Positions 36,075 to 45,853 are shown, counted from the stretch's first letter. The stretch is 64,000 bases of DNA from an uncultured Bacilli bacterium (GCA_934096295.1 CAKOLL010000003.1:1-64000); one strand, 5' to 3'. Translations and numbers: made by a program. The notes: a model not told the origin generated them from the sequence alone.

Positions 36075-36376
36075 TCCTCTTCTGATAAAAAACCACTAGC
36101 AACTAGAGTTTCTATAATAACATCCTGAAAAATTTGCTTATAAGTCATTCCAGTATCTATTAAAGAATCATATAAATCTTGTGCATTTTCAAGTGAATAA
36201 TCTGGATTTTCAAATCTTTTCATATGTTGGAGTAGCTTAACACATGTTTTAATACTTTCTATTTGCACATAATTTATTAATGGCATTTGAACTTCTTCTT
36301 CAATTGCTATACTTTCTTTACTTGTAAGTCTAAATCTTTCTATTTTTCCATTTATTTCCTTTTCATAACATTTCAT
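35993..36376 (-). CDS. Tail assembly chaperone, G-like
   Basis: 127 residues, helical and acidic; lies between the tail tube and tape measure genes. N-terminus ETNGKIERF-type beta pair (CYEKEINGKIERFRLTSKES) resembles phage tail assembly chaperones. Frame overlaps the T-like frame by 82 nt. Confidence 0.7.
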   Translation of the reverse strand: MKCYEKEINGKIERFRLTSKESIAIEEEVQMPLINYVQIESIKTCVKLLQHMKRFENPDYSLENAQDLYDSLIDTGMTYKQIFQDVIIETLVASGFLSEEEWQKTKKEIEEMKLKMETKKQNILKNI

Positions 36377-36398
36377 AATTTTTCCTCCTTATTTTTAT

Positions 36399-36443
36399 AA
36401 AAAAAAATGGGTACTAAGAAAATTTTTGAATTTCCTAGTACCC
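36399..36443 (-). terminator. Terminator after the tail tube gene
   Basis: GGGTACTA/TAGTACCC stem (36409-36443) followed by about T9 on the minus strand, only a few bases after the tail tube stop. It would trim transcripts so that the tube protein is made in excess. Confidence 0.8.
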
Positions 36444-36449
36444 TAACCT

Positions 36450-36884
36450 TTAACCTGTCGTTGTTGGAATAGTTGTTTCTATTTCATTTTCAGGTGCATG
36501 ATACATTGTAAATTCAGAAATCGCATTTATATCTAATTGTTTAAATCCATATTTTACCTTACTTTTATAAGTATGAACAATTCCATTGGATTTTGTTATT
36601 TTCCAATAATAGCTTTTTCCGCTCGTAGCTAATGTATCAACTATCTTTATATTCGCTTCTGCAGATGGGTCTTCCATATTAAAGTCGAAACTCATTTTTG
36701 GGGCTGGCATTAATCCATCTATTTCTGTTTCATACTTAGTATTATCTAAGCACGTAGTAGGTATTTTATTTGGTTCATCACCAATAGCTGGTATGGTTTT
36801 AAGCCCCAATATTCTACTATAAGTTCCATTTTCAGTTTCTGAATATTCAAGTTTTGTTCCAGCACTTGCCGTAATTGTGTTCAT
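36450..36884 (-). CDS. Major tail (tube) protein
   Basis: 144 residues from the ATG at 36884 (GGAGG SD). All-beta pattern with SAGTKLEYSETENGTYSRI, MSFDFNMEDPSA and a WKITKSNGI hairpin, as in phage tail tube proteins. Followed by a strong terminator, as is common for this highly expressed gene. Confidence 0.82.
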   Translation of the reverse strand: MNTITASAGTKLEYSETENGTYSRILGLKTIPAIGDEPNKIPTTCLDNTKYETEIDGLMPAPKMSFDFNMEDPSAEANIKIVDTLATSGKSYYWKITKSNGIVHTYKSKVKYGFKQLDINAISEFTMYHAPENEIETTIPTTTG

Positions 36885-36899
36885 TATATCCTCCATTTC

Positions 36900-37280
36900 T
36901 TAAAAAACAAGTCTTTTATTCATTTCATCATATTTTACATAACCTGTTATTAATTTTTTTCTTATATTATTTTCAAGACTGATATCTTTATCATCACATT
37001 TAAAGTTTAATTTTTTCAAATGTAAAATGATTTCTTTAGTAATTGTATCTATAATTTCCAATGTATTCTCAGATGTATCATTTTTTCTGACAACTCTGCC
37101 ATTAATATTTATCTGCGTAATATAATTTCTGCTATTATCACTAGAAATATAAGTTTGTTGCAATTCATATCCAAAATAAGATTTTCCCATTTCAATAATA
37201 TCATCGGGCACTGATGGTCCGCACTCAACATTTGAAATAGTATTTAATTCTTTTTGAATAACTTTTCTTATTTCATCCAA
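36900..37280 (-). CDS. Tail terminator/completion-like protein
   Basis: 126 residues, alpha/beta. Lies between the HK97-gp10-like gene and the tail tube gene, where the tail terminator is normally found. Assignment rests on position more than on motif. Overlaps the preceding gene by 13 nt. Confidence 0.55.
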   Translation of the reverse strand: MDEIRKVIQKELNTISNVECGPSVPDDIIEMGKSYFGYELQQTYISSDNSRNYITQININGRVVRKNDTSENTLEIIDTITKEIILHLKKLNFKCDDKDISLENNIRKKLITGYVKYDEMNKRLVF

Positions 37281-37774
37281 CTTTTTTCAACTCTCTTTCT
37301 TATTTCATTTATAAAAGTTTCTCTATTATTTACCAATGCAGGATAGAAATGTGGTCTAGCAATCATACCAGTTGTTGTAACAAACATGTGTAAATACTGG
37401 TCATAATAACACCATGGAGTTAATCTATAACCATATCCGTGAGGATATGTATTTGAATTTTGCCCCACAATACCAGTCCCCCACTCCAACAAAGCACCTA
37501 ATGGTACTTTTGCCCACTTAGGGTTATCGCCACCAACTAAAAGGTCTGAAAAAACCTTAGCTTTTATAATCTCATTTTCGATTTCAGGCGAAGTAATTTT
37601 AATGTTAGAAACATATACACCACTACGCACTGGTGCATTTTCTACAACATCATCCCATATTATTTTTATAGTTTCATCAACCGCGTCTACTAAATTATTT
37701 TCTAGTTTTTTAGACCACTGCAATAGTTGATTATATAAGTTTTCTACTTTCAAATTAATTGTATATCTACCCAT
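37268..37774 (-). CDS. HK97 gp10-like head-tail joining protein
   Basis: 168 residues. VENAPVRSGVYVSNIKI and GMIARPHFYPALVNNRETFINEIRKRV follow the HK97-gp10 pattern of a short helix-beta domain with a conserved RPFxxPA-type segment. Likely part of the head-tail interface. Confidence 0.72.
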   Translation of the reverse strand: MGRYTINLKVENLYNQLLQWSKKLENNLVDAVDETIKIIWDDVVENAPVRSGVYVSNIKITSPEIENEIIKAKVFSDLLVGGDNPKWAKVPLGALLEWGTGIVGQNSNTYPHGYGYRLTPWCYYDQYLHMFVTTTGMIARPHFYPALVNNRETFINEIRKRVEKSWMK

Positions 37775-38082
37775 TTACTTTTAACGGAAACAATTTTATA
37801 TCTTTTACTATCTATAATAATATAATAGTAAGAAACATTATCTTTACTTTCTGTTAATTTTGTAAATAGAAACCTTTCAAGTTTGCAATATGGAGAAGAA
37901 ATTCTATATGTTTTTTGAATATTTGCTCCATAAATTGTAGCACTTATTTCATCAACCAATTCTTGCATAACAATTTTATAACTATCAATATCTTCGAAAC
38001 TTTCAATATTAAAACCATTACTAGTTTTTTCTCTTTTAGATTTTTGCAAAAGACCAACTTTCAATTTTCGAATTGCTTTCAT
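37750..38082 (-). CDS. Head closure-like protein
   Basis: 110 residues, beta-rich, starting KAIRKLKVGLLQKSK. The small size and place between the connector and gp10-like gene fit the head closure (head-tail adaptor/stopper) family. Overlaps both neighbours by a few bases. Confidence 0.55.
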   Translation of the reverse strand: MKAIRKLKVGLLQKSKREKTSNGFNIESFEDIDSYKIVMQELVDEISATIYGANIQKTYRISSPYCKLERFLFTKLTESKDNVSYYYIIIDSKRYKIVSVKSKWVDIQLI

Positions 38083-38393
38083 TTTATAAGTCTTTTTCCT
38101 TTCCTGATAATATTTAAAGATAATTCTTTTATTGCATCATTATAAACATTTGATAGTCCACTTTCAGAATCTTGAGTAACATCTTCCTTACCTCTTTGTA
38201 AATATATAGATTTAACTGCTTTTTTGATATCATTTTTTAAAAATCTAATATCTTCATCAGTCTTTTTTCTATTAGAAATAGAAAGAGCATCTGCGATAAT
38301 ATCTTCTAAAATGCTCTTCAATATATTTTTGTCAGATTGATTATAGTTGTCTGACAAATCATCAATAATTTCGTTTAAAATAATATCTTCCAT
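38079..38393 (-). CDS. Head-tail connector (gp6/Ad1-like)
   Basis: 104 residues from the ATG at 38393 (AAGGAG SD). All-helical with SLSNVYNDAIKEL-like end; matches the phage head-tail connector adaptor form by size and order. Confidence 0.6.
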   Translation of the reverse strand: MEDIILNEIIDDLSDNYNQSDKNILKSILEDIIADALSISNRKKTDEDIRFLKNDIKKAVKSIYLQRGKEDVTQDSESGLSNVYNDAIKELSLNIIRKGKRLIK

Positions 38394-38412
38394 GCTCTTC
38401 TCCTTTTCTAAA

Positions 38413-38658
38413 TTATTCAGCATCCTCAGGAATTAAAGCCAATAAATCATCCTTTTTCATATCTTCACTAGCTTCAATATCAAGAGTTTTAAGATAAGCT
38501 ACTAATTCTTTTTTAGTATAATCCTTAATAGCTTTTTCTTTAGGAGCTTCTACTTCTCTTACTTCTTCGTAAGCGTCACTTCTTGCAAATTGCTTAGCAA
38601 CTTCCTTACTATTAACTAATAAAATAGCTCCTGATTCTTTACATAAAAACTTTCTCAT
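38413..38658 (-). CDS. Small HeH/SAP-like head-region protein
   Basis: 81 residues. The C-terminal part (YTKKELVAYLKTLDIEAS...KKDDLLALI) is a helix-extended-helix (SAP/HeH/LEM-type) fold often found after capsid genes; the N-terminal strand pair may contact the capsid. Confidence 0.6.
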   Translation of the reverse strand: MRKFLCKESGAILLVNSKEVAKQFARSDAYEEVREVEAPKEKAIKDYTKKELVAYLKTLDIEASEDMKKDDLLALIPEDAE

Positions 38659-38695
38659 AAATTAATTCCTTTCTTCTCTTTATTTTTTTATTTAA

Positions 38696-39667
38696 CTACG
38701 CTCTAGTGTAATATGTTTCTTCACTATCGAATGTAGCACCTGATGGAACAACTGAGTATTCACCTTTGTTATAAGTGTAATAAGTTGTACCACTAGCAAA
38801 TTGTGTGATTTCAACTTCTGTGTAAGTATAATCACAATCATATAAAATAATTTCAGGTACTAAAGCTTCTCCACCTGAATAAGCGAATAATTCAAGTGCT
38901 ATAGCGTCATCGAATGGTACTTTTTCAGCCCCATACTCACTTGTATAGTTTGGTAATGCTATAGCTTCTTTTAACATAACCATAGCTGGAACATCACTTG
39001 GCATACGATTAGATTCATAAGTGATAACTGATTGATACATACCAATAGCTCCATTTGATGGAGTTGTTCCGTTAGGTAGGCTATCTAAATAATCTTTTAT
39101 ATCACCTTTATATTTAGTATTTACTACTAAAGCTATTAACTCTTCATCTACACCATCAACAAAATCATTTTTAGTCACTTTAGCTGTACTAATTAATCTA
39201 TCAACGATTTTCTTAGTTGTATCTCCACTAACTCTAGCAACTTGGATACCAGTGTCACGACCAATTCTAAAGAACTTTCTATCATAGTAAGTCTTGATAA
39301 CATCTTGAGCGTTTTTACTTCTCTTTTTAGCCATACCATCAACACCATATAATTTAAGGTCTTTTTCTTGTAATTCTTCAATGATTTCTTTATCATCATC
39401 AATATTTACAACAACTGGTTTAGCTTTTACTTTATTACCTTTTCCGTTTGCTCTTGCTGTTCCTTTTTCTTGGATTACTGCATTTGCAAATCTCTTATAC
39501 TCTACACTTCCTGTAGTAGGATCTCCACTACCATTTTTAGCTTTTAAAGCTTCACTGACACAACCTGATTGGATATTTTCAATAACTCCGTCAAGTGTTT
39601 CAGCTAGACTATCCATAACATCATCGTTTAAATAGTCTTGAATATTTAATGAACTTGTTTTTGCCAT
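38696..39667 (-). CDS. Major capsid protein
   Basis: 323 residues. It follows the scaffold gene directly and is preceded by a good SD. Middle region (FFRIGRDTGIQVARVSGDTTKKIVDRLISTAKV) and size fit an HK97-fold capsid. The C-terminal ~30 residues (TTYYTY...YSVVPSGATFDSEETYYT) form an extra short beta unit, perhaps a surface decoration. Confidence 0.78.
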   Translation of the reverse strand: MAKTSSLNIQDYLNDDVMDSLAETLDGVIENIQSGCVSEALKAKNGSGDPTTGSVEYKRFANAVIQEKGTARANGKGNKVKAKPVVVNIDDDKEIIEELQEKDLKLYGVDGMAKKRSKNAQDVIKTYYDRKFFRIGRDTGIQVARVSGDTTKKIVDRLISTAKVTKNDFVDGVDEELIALVVNTKYKGDIKDYLDSLPNGTTPSNGAIGMYQSVITYESNRMPSDVPAMVMLKEAIALPNYTSEYGAEKVPFDDAIALELFAYSGGEALVPEIILYDCDYTYTEVEITQFASGTTYYTYNKGEYSVVPSGATFDSEETYYTRA

Positions 39668-39702
39668 ATTAAATCACTCTCCTCTTCCTTTTTTGGCAAT
39701 AA

Positions 39703-40251
39703 CTAAACGCTAAATCTTGATACTCTTTCACTATTTGAAGAACTATTAGCGTTTACTGTCTTAGGAGTAGTTTCTTTTAATCTCTTATTTACTTCATTTT
39801 CAACAGCACTATCAAATACTTTCTTTATATTTTTAATAGTAGGCTCTACTTGTTCAGCCTTAATGCTTCTAAAGTCTATAAGATTCAATAAAGAAACATC
39901 TACCTGAGTTTCAGGATTATTAGCCATTTTAATTGCTTCTTCTTTTAATTCATAAGCACTTAATTTTAATTCAGCTTCCTCCTGTTTTTTTCGAGCTTGT
40001 TCTAGCTCATAATTTCTACGCTCATCATCTTTCATCTTAGCTAATTTTTCAGCTTCACTTTGTTTAGCGTCTTGTTCAGCTTCCCATTTGGCTTTAGCTG
40101 TTTCTAAAGATTTTTGAACTTTCTTATCAAACTCACTTTGATAATTAGATTCTTTTAACATTTCGTCAAAAGTTTTAGGTACAACAGCACCTAGATTTTG
40201 GTTTTGTTGACCATTGTTATCAACAGTACCATTTGAATTATTTGTGTCCAT
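39703..40251 (-). CDS. Scaffolding protein (DUF4355/GP20-like)
   Basis: 182 residues from the ATG at 40251 (AAAGGAGG SD). Low-complexity Asn/Gln-rich N-terminus, a long charged coiled coil (KLAKMKDDERRNYELEQARKK) and a basic C-terminus (NSERVSRFSV) as in phage scaffolds. Sits immediately before the capsid gene. Confidence 0.8.
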   Translation of the reverse strand: MDTNNSNGTVDNNGQQNQNLGAVVPKTFDEMLKESNYQSEFDKKVQKSLETAKAKWEAEQDAKQSEAEKLAKMKDDERRNYELEQARKKQEEAELKLSAYELKEEAIKMANNPETQVDVSLLNLIDFRSIKAEQVEPTIKNIKKVFDSAVENEVNKRLKETTPKTVNANSSSNSERVSRFSV

Positions 40252-40482
40252 TTTTATTCCTCCTTTGTCCCAAGCCATTTACTTTTTAAGTCCCCAGCTC
40301 ATTACATTTACACAAATCTCCATTGTTGAGCCACAATAGAAAGGCATTAAAAAAAGAAATGTAGCTATCATTCCTCTTAATAATCATTATTTAGTGCTAT
40401 TTTATAAGCACTATATCAACAATAAAGTATTTTTTTATTATTGATATACTACTTACAAAAAGTAGTATAGAAAAACAGCACC
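40252..40482 (-). promoter_or_regulatory. Hairpin-rich intergenic region before the scaffold gene
   Basis: About 230 bases without a gene. On the minus strand: CAGCAC/GTGCTG followed by T5 (a terminator overlapping the stop at 40483), ATACTACTT/AAGTAGTAT, and a stem with GTGCT/AGCAC. It separates the portal-MuF segment from the scaffold-capsid segment, so it probably adjusts relative expression or provides RNA processing sites. Confidence 0.5.
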
Positions 40483-40668
40483 TTATTTAGTGCTGTCATC
40501 TAATATATCTATTAACCTCTCGGCTTCTTCCTGTTCCAAATTGATTGCTATTTGAACTATTAAGTTATCCCATTCACTATCATTCAATTCTTTATCAGGA
40601 ATATTAATATTTCTTAATTCTAATAATTCTATATCTTTTATAGATAAAATTTTTCTAGGATTATTCAT
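40483..40668 (-). CDS. Small acidic protein after the MuF gene (immunity candidate)
   Basis: 61 residues from the ATG at 40668 (GAGG SD), overlapping the MuF stop by 8 nt. Rich in Asp/Glu, helical, no Cys. Position and charge fit an immunity protein for the toxin-like C-terminus of the MuF protein, but there is no sequence family to prove it. Confidence 0.55.
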   Translation of the reverse strand: MNNPRKILSIKDIELLELRNINIPDKELNDSEWDNLIVQIAINLEQEEAERLIDILDDSTK

Positions 40669-42118
40669 TTTTCTTACCTCTTCCCTTATATGCTGTCTTG
40701 ACACTTAATTCTTCTATGTCAATAGCAACCATTTTTTTATCTTTGAAGAAAACCTCACTATTATTTATAAGGCTATACCAGTGATTAGTTGGATTTTCCA
40801 ATATATTTTTTATATCTTCCTTAGTGATATTTCTATCTACCATTCTATCAATGGTATGTAATTTTATTTCACCAATAGTTCCAAAATCTTTGACTTGAAC
40901 ATTTTTTAGATACTCTCTTGTATCATTTACTTTTTCATAATAACTATTAAATGATAAAGTTTTCTTTTTTTCACCTATTTCTAGGTCTTTTCTATAATGT
41001 TTTCCTATTTCCTCTTTGATTTTTATTTCTTCATAATAATCACTATTATTATACCTTAATTTAGCATATTCTTCAAGACTTTCAGGCACTTCACTAGGTA
41101 TTATCCTTTTTAATTGATTATACTCGGCTATAAGCTCATTATACTTCATTTCAGTAAGATAAGTAATCGTACTTCTACAATAGTGAAAATGATTATTAAT
41201 TGGTGGTAAATTAGCTCCAACTTCTAGTCCTTTAATTGTATAAAGGACATCTCTTTTATCATCATCGCTATATCTATAAAATCTATTCCAGTCATTAACA
41301 TAGAATAACATACCATTCATACCATCACACATCTTAGTTGTTCTATCATCAATTTCAGCAATAAATCTAGCTCTTAATTTCTTTTGCCCTACATCTTCAC
41401 CAGCTTTTAATAGTGATTTATTAGCTATTTCTACAACTTGACTATCTAAAGCACCGCTTATTTTATCATCATTTATAGAAATATATCTATTTTGTTGCTT
41501 TTTTAAGATGTTTTTAAAAACATCATCTTCTATATTAGGCTTTTTATTTTGCTGTAATTGGATAATAGTTTGTTTTTCTATTTCTTGAGCGTTAGTTAGT
41601 GCTAAAGCTTCAATATATGTTATCCAGCTACTACCTTTTACATTAGGTAAACATAACATAGGCCATATATATTCCCAAGTTAAACTCCATTTTTTCTTTT
41701 TAGTAGGTTTTATTTCATCAATACCTTGTTTATATAAATCTTGTCCTATTTCAGTAAATAAGACTTCCTCATATTCGTCTAACTGATTTCTTTCTTTTAC
41801 AAAAGCACCCCACAATAATATACTTAACATTTCTTGATTAGTAATATATCTCTTATTTAGAATTTCTATAACTTTATATTCAAAATATCCTTTTAATAAT
41901 TCAAGCTGTTTCCATTCATCAACAACCCTAGATAATTTCTTCCTTTGGTTATTAGAAATAGGCTTATTTAGATCCATATAATTAAAATCAATACCATTAA
42001 ATATATCTTGTATATTATCTTGAGTTTTTAAATTAGTCTTTTTATAAATTCTAAGATAATCTTTTAATTTTAAATCAGTGTAATTCCATCGGTTATTCAA
42101 GATAGTTTTATTATCCAT
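40661..42118 (-). CDS. MuF/SPP1 gp7-like minor head protein with toxin-like C-terminal domain
   Basis: 485 residues. The middle holds the MuF head-morphogenesis signature (ARFIAEIDDRTTKMCDGMNG and PPINNHFHYCRSTITYL). After a charged linker, the last ~75 residues (KLHTIDRMVDRNITKEDIKNIL, then strands with VFFKDKKMVAID and a KTAYKG end) look like a compact RNase-type domain of the BECR/EndoU-ColE5 kind found at C-termini of MuF polymorphic toxins. The toxin could be injected with DNA. Domain assignment is by pattern only. Confidence 0.75.
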   Translation of the reverse strand: MDNKTILNNRWNYTDLKLKDYLRIYKKTNLKTQDNIQDIFNGIDFNYMDLNKPISNNQRKKLSRVVDEWKQLELLKGYFEYKVIEILNKRYITNQEMLSILLWGAFVKERNQLDEYEEVLFTEIGQDLYKQGIDEIKPTKKKKWSLTWEYIWPMLCLPNVKGSSWITYIEALALTNAQEIEKQTIIQLQQNKKPNIEDDVFKNILKKQQNRYISINDDKISGALDSQVVEIANKSLLKAGEDVGQKKLRARFIAEIDDRTTKMCDGMNGMLFYVNDWNRFYRYSDDDKRDVLYTIKGLEVGANLPPINNHFHYCRSTITYLTEMKYNELIAEYNQLKRIIPSEVPESLEEYAKLRYNNSDYYEEIKIKEEIGKHYRKDLEIGEKKKTLSFNSYYEKVNDTREYLKNVQVKDFGTIGEIKLHTIDRMVDRNITKEDIKNILENPTNHWYSLINNSEVFFKDKKMVAIDIEELSVKTAYKGRGKKNE

Positions 42119-42128
42119 TATATATCAC

Positions 42129-43709
42129 CTACTTTTCTTGGCTATTTTGCACACTTGCGTCTTGATTAGTATTAGACGCATTTTTTGTTTCTTTTGCATC
42201 TTGATTATTGTTTTCTTCTGCTTGAGCGTCAGCTCCATCTTTACCGAAAGATTCAATCTTTTTCATATTTGCTTCAAGATTTTCTTCACTTTGTGTTTTC
42301 ATTTTTTCTATTTCACTTGAAGCGTCTAACTCATCAGGTAATAAGTTGATGACAGTTTCATCACATACTAATCCTCTTAATGATAAAGCTCTATCAGTTT
42401 CGGCTTTCTTATCAGTAGGCATATTTCTTTGAAGCTTTATTTTTAAGTTTCTAAAGTCATATTTTGTACCTTTCTTTAGATTAATTCTTGTAGTAAAGGC
42501 TTCCCACATAGCTAATAATTCTTTTCTAACTGATTTATCTAAGTAAGTGATAGATTGTTCTAGTGGAAAGAATTTCTTTTCTAGTGCTGAGCTATTATCG
42601 GCATTAGTAAAGCCTAAATCATTAACATTAGGACAACAACTAACCATAAATATTAAATCTATAAGTGTTTTCTTATAGTTTTCTAAAGCACCATCATTGA
42701 TATTCTTTTCTACCCATTCAATGCTTCCACCCTCACCGGCATAGAATACAGGAGCTTGTAATACTACTTCATCTTCCTTTTTTCTCTTTTCATTAGGTAT
42801 CCATATAATATTACCCTCTTCATCGTGTTCTATTTCTCCGTTATCATCTCTTTTTTCGATTAAAGTATCTTCTCTAGGTTCATAACCAGTCACCATTAGT
42901 TTAGCGTCATCATTGTATTGGAAAGTATTACCTGAGTTCTTCATAACTCTTTCATATTTAGCAATACTAGGTTTTGCTAACTCAAAACAAGCTAATCCAT
43001 CAGGATTTTCTATTGCTATACAAGGGACACAACCCCAGTTGATCGTTTCTCTTGCTTCTTCATCTTCTCTAAAGTCATCACCTTTTAATTTACTATTTCT
43101 AAAATAGTATTTACAATCTTCGGTAGTGACTACAACCATATCAAACTTTTCACCTTTTTCATCAGTTTCTTCCCAAGTTCTTAATAAGCCTATCTTTTTA
43201 ACTGGTGTAGAATAATCATAAATAGCTATTGCTTGTCTTGCGTCAACATTTGCATATACTATTTCATTATCTTCATTTTCATACCAAATACCATAACCAG
43301 CCGACAAATCATTATAACTTTGTATTAAATTATAATAAAAAAAAGAATCATCATTGTAATTTCTTATATAATCAATAAATGTTTGATATTCTTTTCTATC
43401 ATTGTCTTTAGCATTAAATAATTTATTAAATAATTTAGTTAGAATAGCTTGTTTTTCTTTTGTAGGCATTTCTTCTACTTGATATATAGGAGCTTTACCC
43501 CCAGCATATCCATTTATCATATTTGATATAGCAAATTCAAACGCTACTTTAGTTTCTTTATCGTTTTCAGCTACTAAACCTGATGGACTATTTTTTCTTA
43601 CTTTCATTCTATATAACTTTTTTCTTTTATTCCATTCAGGCTTAGCTGATTCTAATATTGTAGCTATATTTTCAGCTTTAGTTATATATTCTTTATTATA
43701 TTGTAGCAT
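42129..43709 (-). CDS. Phage portal protein (SPP1 gp6-like)
   Basis: 526 residues. N-terminal RKKLYRMKVRKNS, the central clip region and the stretch VSCCPNVNDLGFTNADNSSALEKKFFPLEQ (read in parts) are typical of SPP1-type portals. The C-terminus is a Gln/Asn/Lys-rich tail. Forms the DNA channel at the capsid vertex; next to terminase as usual. Confidence 0.9.
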   Translation of the reverse strand: MLQYNKEYITKAENIATILESAKPEWNKRKKLYRMKVRKNSPSGLVAENDKETKVAFEFAISNMINGYAGGKAPIYQVEEMPTKEKQAILTKLFNKLFNAKDNDRKEYQTFIDYIRNYNDDSFFYYNLIQSYNDLSAGYGIWYENEDNEIVYANVDARQAIAIYDYSTPVKKIGLLRTWEETDEKGEKFDMVVVTTEDCKYYFRNSKLKGDDFREDEEARETINWGCVPCIAIENPDGLACFELAKPSIAKYERVMKNSGNTFQYNDDAKLMVTGYEPREDTLIEKRDDNGEIEHDEEGNIIWIPNEKRKKEDEVVLQAPVFYAGEGGSIEWVEKNINDGALENYKKTLIDLIFMVSCCPNVNDLGFTNADNSSALEKKFFPLEQSITYLDKSVRKELLAMWEAFTTRINLKKGTKYDFRNLKIKLQRNMPTDKKAETDRALSLRGLVCDETVINLLPDELDASSEIEKMKTQSEENLEANMKKIESFGKDGADAQAEENNNQDAKETKNASNTNQDASVQNSQEK

Positions 43710-43723
43710 ATCTTATACCTCCT

Positions 43724-45097
43724 TTATACTAATTTAGTGCTACCAAAAGACGCTCCTCTTTCTCCAACTGTCTTGTCATAAATACCAGCTAATACATCAG
43801 CTCCATCATCGTGAGCATTTTTACCTTTCTTTTGATATCTAGTAATGTGTTTATAAAACGCTTCCCATCTTTTATTCCAATTAAATGGAAAATGTATATG
43901 TTCCATAACCCAATAACTAGATGATAATATTCTTGATTGCTTATTGGCTGTTTGAGTAAATGGTTTAATAACACATTTATTTGTTTTATATTTTTCTTTT
44001 AATATTCTCGCTACATTTCTAGCAAAACCTCGTCCACCATTATTGGATTCAATATATGCTAGATTAACATTGTTTCTGTATAGAATATCAGCACATTCTT
44101 CTTCAGTTACTTCCATGCCCTCATCAGTAAATAAAACATCTAAAATATACGGTTCTTTATTAAGTAATCCATATACAGCACAACATAAGAAATCATCTCC
44201 AGTATCAGCTGTATCAACATAAGCATATATCGTTCCAAATCCAGGACTAACATCGTATGTTTTTAAATTCTTATATAAGCGACCTTTTTCATCAACACAT
44301 ATCTGATTATAATTTGCATCAGCTATATCTTTATTCATTTCTTTTATTTTAAAATAGTATTCTTCTTTACTTAATATTTCATCACACAACATACTTCCAT
44401 CTTTTTGTATAGCACTGTATGTTATATGTCTAACGTTATCATAATTTGACAATATATATCCTGCTAAATCATTAGTAGCCCATCTAGTCATTACTAAGAT
44501 AATTTTAAAACCAGATTCGGTTCTTTGTAACATTGTGTTATTAAACCATTCTATAATGTCTTCTAATAATAGTTCGTTATAGGCTTCTTTATCATTTTTG
44601 ATAACATCATCAATTATCATAATATTACACCCAAAACCTGTAGCTGTTCCTTTTGGAGAAGTTGCTAAATAATTTGGTACTGGACTGTTTTCTAAAGCCC
44701 ATTTATTCATTGATGCTTCACCATATTTTATTTTAGTGTTTGGAAATATTCTTGAATATATCCCATCTTTTTCTTGTATAGTATCTCTTACAGATTTAGC
44801 CATTGATGTTGAAAGTCTTTCATTATAACTACCAGTCATTATGCGATATTTACTATCATTACCTAATAACCATTGAACAAACTTACTTATCGTTCTGGTT
44901 TTATAGTGCCTAGGTGGTAAATTTATTACCAATACTCTATCATTACTTTTAACAAACTCTTGTAATGCGTTACACATATTATTTAGAAACTCTTTATCAT
45001 CATTATAATCCACTGGAGATGTTATTTTACAATAATCCCAAAAATTTCGTCTAGCCAATTCATACCTTGCTTGTTCTCTTATGTATTCTGGGACCAT
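43724..45097 (-). CDS. Terminase large subunit
   Basis: 457 residues from the ATG at 45097, just after the small-subunit stop. Walker A-like LPPRHYKTRT (about 60-69), Walker B IMIIDDVI, and the RNase-H-type nuclease domain with YVDTADTGDDF, IESNNGGRGFARNV and HDDGADVLAGIYD. Packages DNA with the small subunit. Confidence 0.95.
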   Translation of the reverse strand: MVPEYIREQARYELARRNFWDYCKITSPVDYNDDKEFLNNMCNALQEFVKSNDRVLVINLPPRHYKTRTISKFVQWLLGNDSKYRIMTGSYNERLSTSMAKSVRDTIQEKDGIYSRIFPNTKIKYGEASMNKWALENSPVPNYLATSPKGTATGFGCNIMIIDDVIKNDKEAYNELLLEDIIEWFNNTMLQRTESGFKIILVMTRWATNDLAGYILSNYDNVRHITYSAIQKDGSMLCDEILSKEEYYFKIKEMNKDIADANYNQICVDEKGRLYKNLKTYDVSPGFGTIYAYVDTADTGDDFLCCAVYGLLNKEPYILDVLFTDEGMEVTEEECADILYRNNVNLAYIESNNGGRGFARNVARILKEKYKTNKCVIKPFTQTANKQSRILSSSYWVMEHIHFPFNWNKRWEAFYKHITRYQKKGKNAHDDGADVLAGIYDKTVGERGASFGSTKLV

Positions 45098-45098
45098 T

Positions 45099-45656
45099 TT
45101 AATCACCAACCAGTTTTCGTAATTCTTCCTCACTTAAATTGGCGTATGGATTAACTATGTTATTGTTTATTGTAGGAGCTTCATCTTTGAACATTCCTAA
45201 ATACTTACCTAACAATTCAAGAGCTTTCATTTTATCATAGGTTTCTACTGCTAGTCCTGATTGAGTTTGTTTATATCCAGCTATTACTTTTTTTGTTTCA
45301 TTATCTAAAGTGTCAGTATCAGGAAAATCAACAGCTTTATATACCAAAGTAGTTTTTTCAAGTTGTTTTTCTTTTGTCACCATTTTAGATATTTTAGTTC
45401 TATCAGTAAATGCTATAGCTGTCAGTTCTTTTACTATATCTTCTATACTTACTATAGCCTTTTCCTCTACCTTTGATTGTAGCTCTTCTATATATTCTTT
45501 TACCTTAACATTTCTTAACAATCTACTAGCACTAGCCATAGCTGTTTCTTCTTTCTTACAGGTCTTATATACATTTAGATAAGCCTGTGTTCCATTCATA
45601 CCTAATTTTAAATATTCTTGACAAAACAATTTTTGATTATTACTTAACGAAGTCAT
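45099..45656 (-). CDS. Terminase small subunit
   Basis: 185 residues. N-terminal HTH (LSNNQKLFCQEYLKLGMNGTQ) followed by RLLRNVKVKEYIEEL, the Terminase_2 pattern. Stops 1 nt before the large subunit start. Confidence 0.92.
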   Translation of the reverse strand: MTSLSNNQKLFCQEYLKLGMNGTQAYLNVYKTCKKEETAMASASRLLRNVKVKEYIEELQSKVEEKAIVSIEDIVKELTAIAFTDRTKISKMVTKEKQLEKTTLVYKAVDFPDTDTLDNETKKVIAGYKQTQSGLAVETYDKMKALELLGKYLGMFKDEAPTINNNIVNPYANLSEEELRKLVGD

Positions 45657-45853
45657 TGTTCATCGCCTTCATTTTTGATATCATCTTTTTTCATTTTTTT
45701 ATTGTCATTTAAAACTTGAACTAATTTTTTATTCATTAATTCTTCACATCTTTTTTTATCAGTTTCAAAGATTTCTCCAACTATACGAGTTTCATTTGCT
45801 TTCAAATCTTTAAAAGCGACCAATGTTTTTACTTTCACATCTTTCACCTCCAC
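45653..45853 (-). CDS. Small phage protein before terminase
   Basis: 66 residues: a beta-type start (KVKTLVAFKDLKANE) with a helix and a very charged C-terminus. Such short proteins (MuF-associated or head-region SH3-like) are common next to terminase; function unknown. Overlaps the terminase start by 4 nt. Confidence 0.55.
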   Translation of the reverse strand: MEVKDVKVKTLVAFKDLKANETRIVGEIFETDKKRCEELMNKKLVQVLNDNKKMKKDDIKNEGDEQ

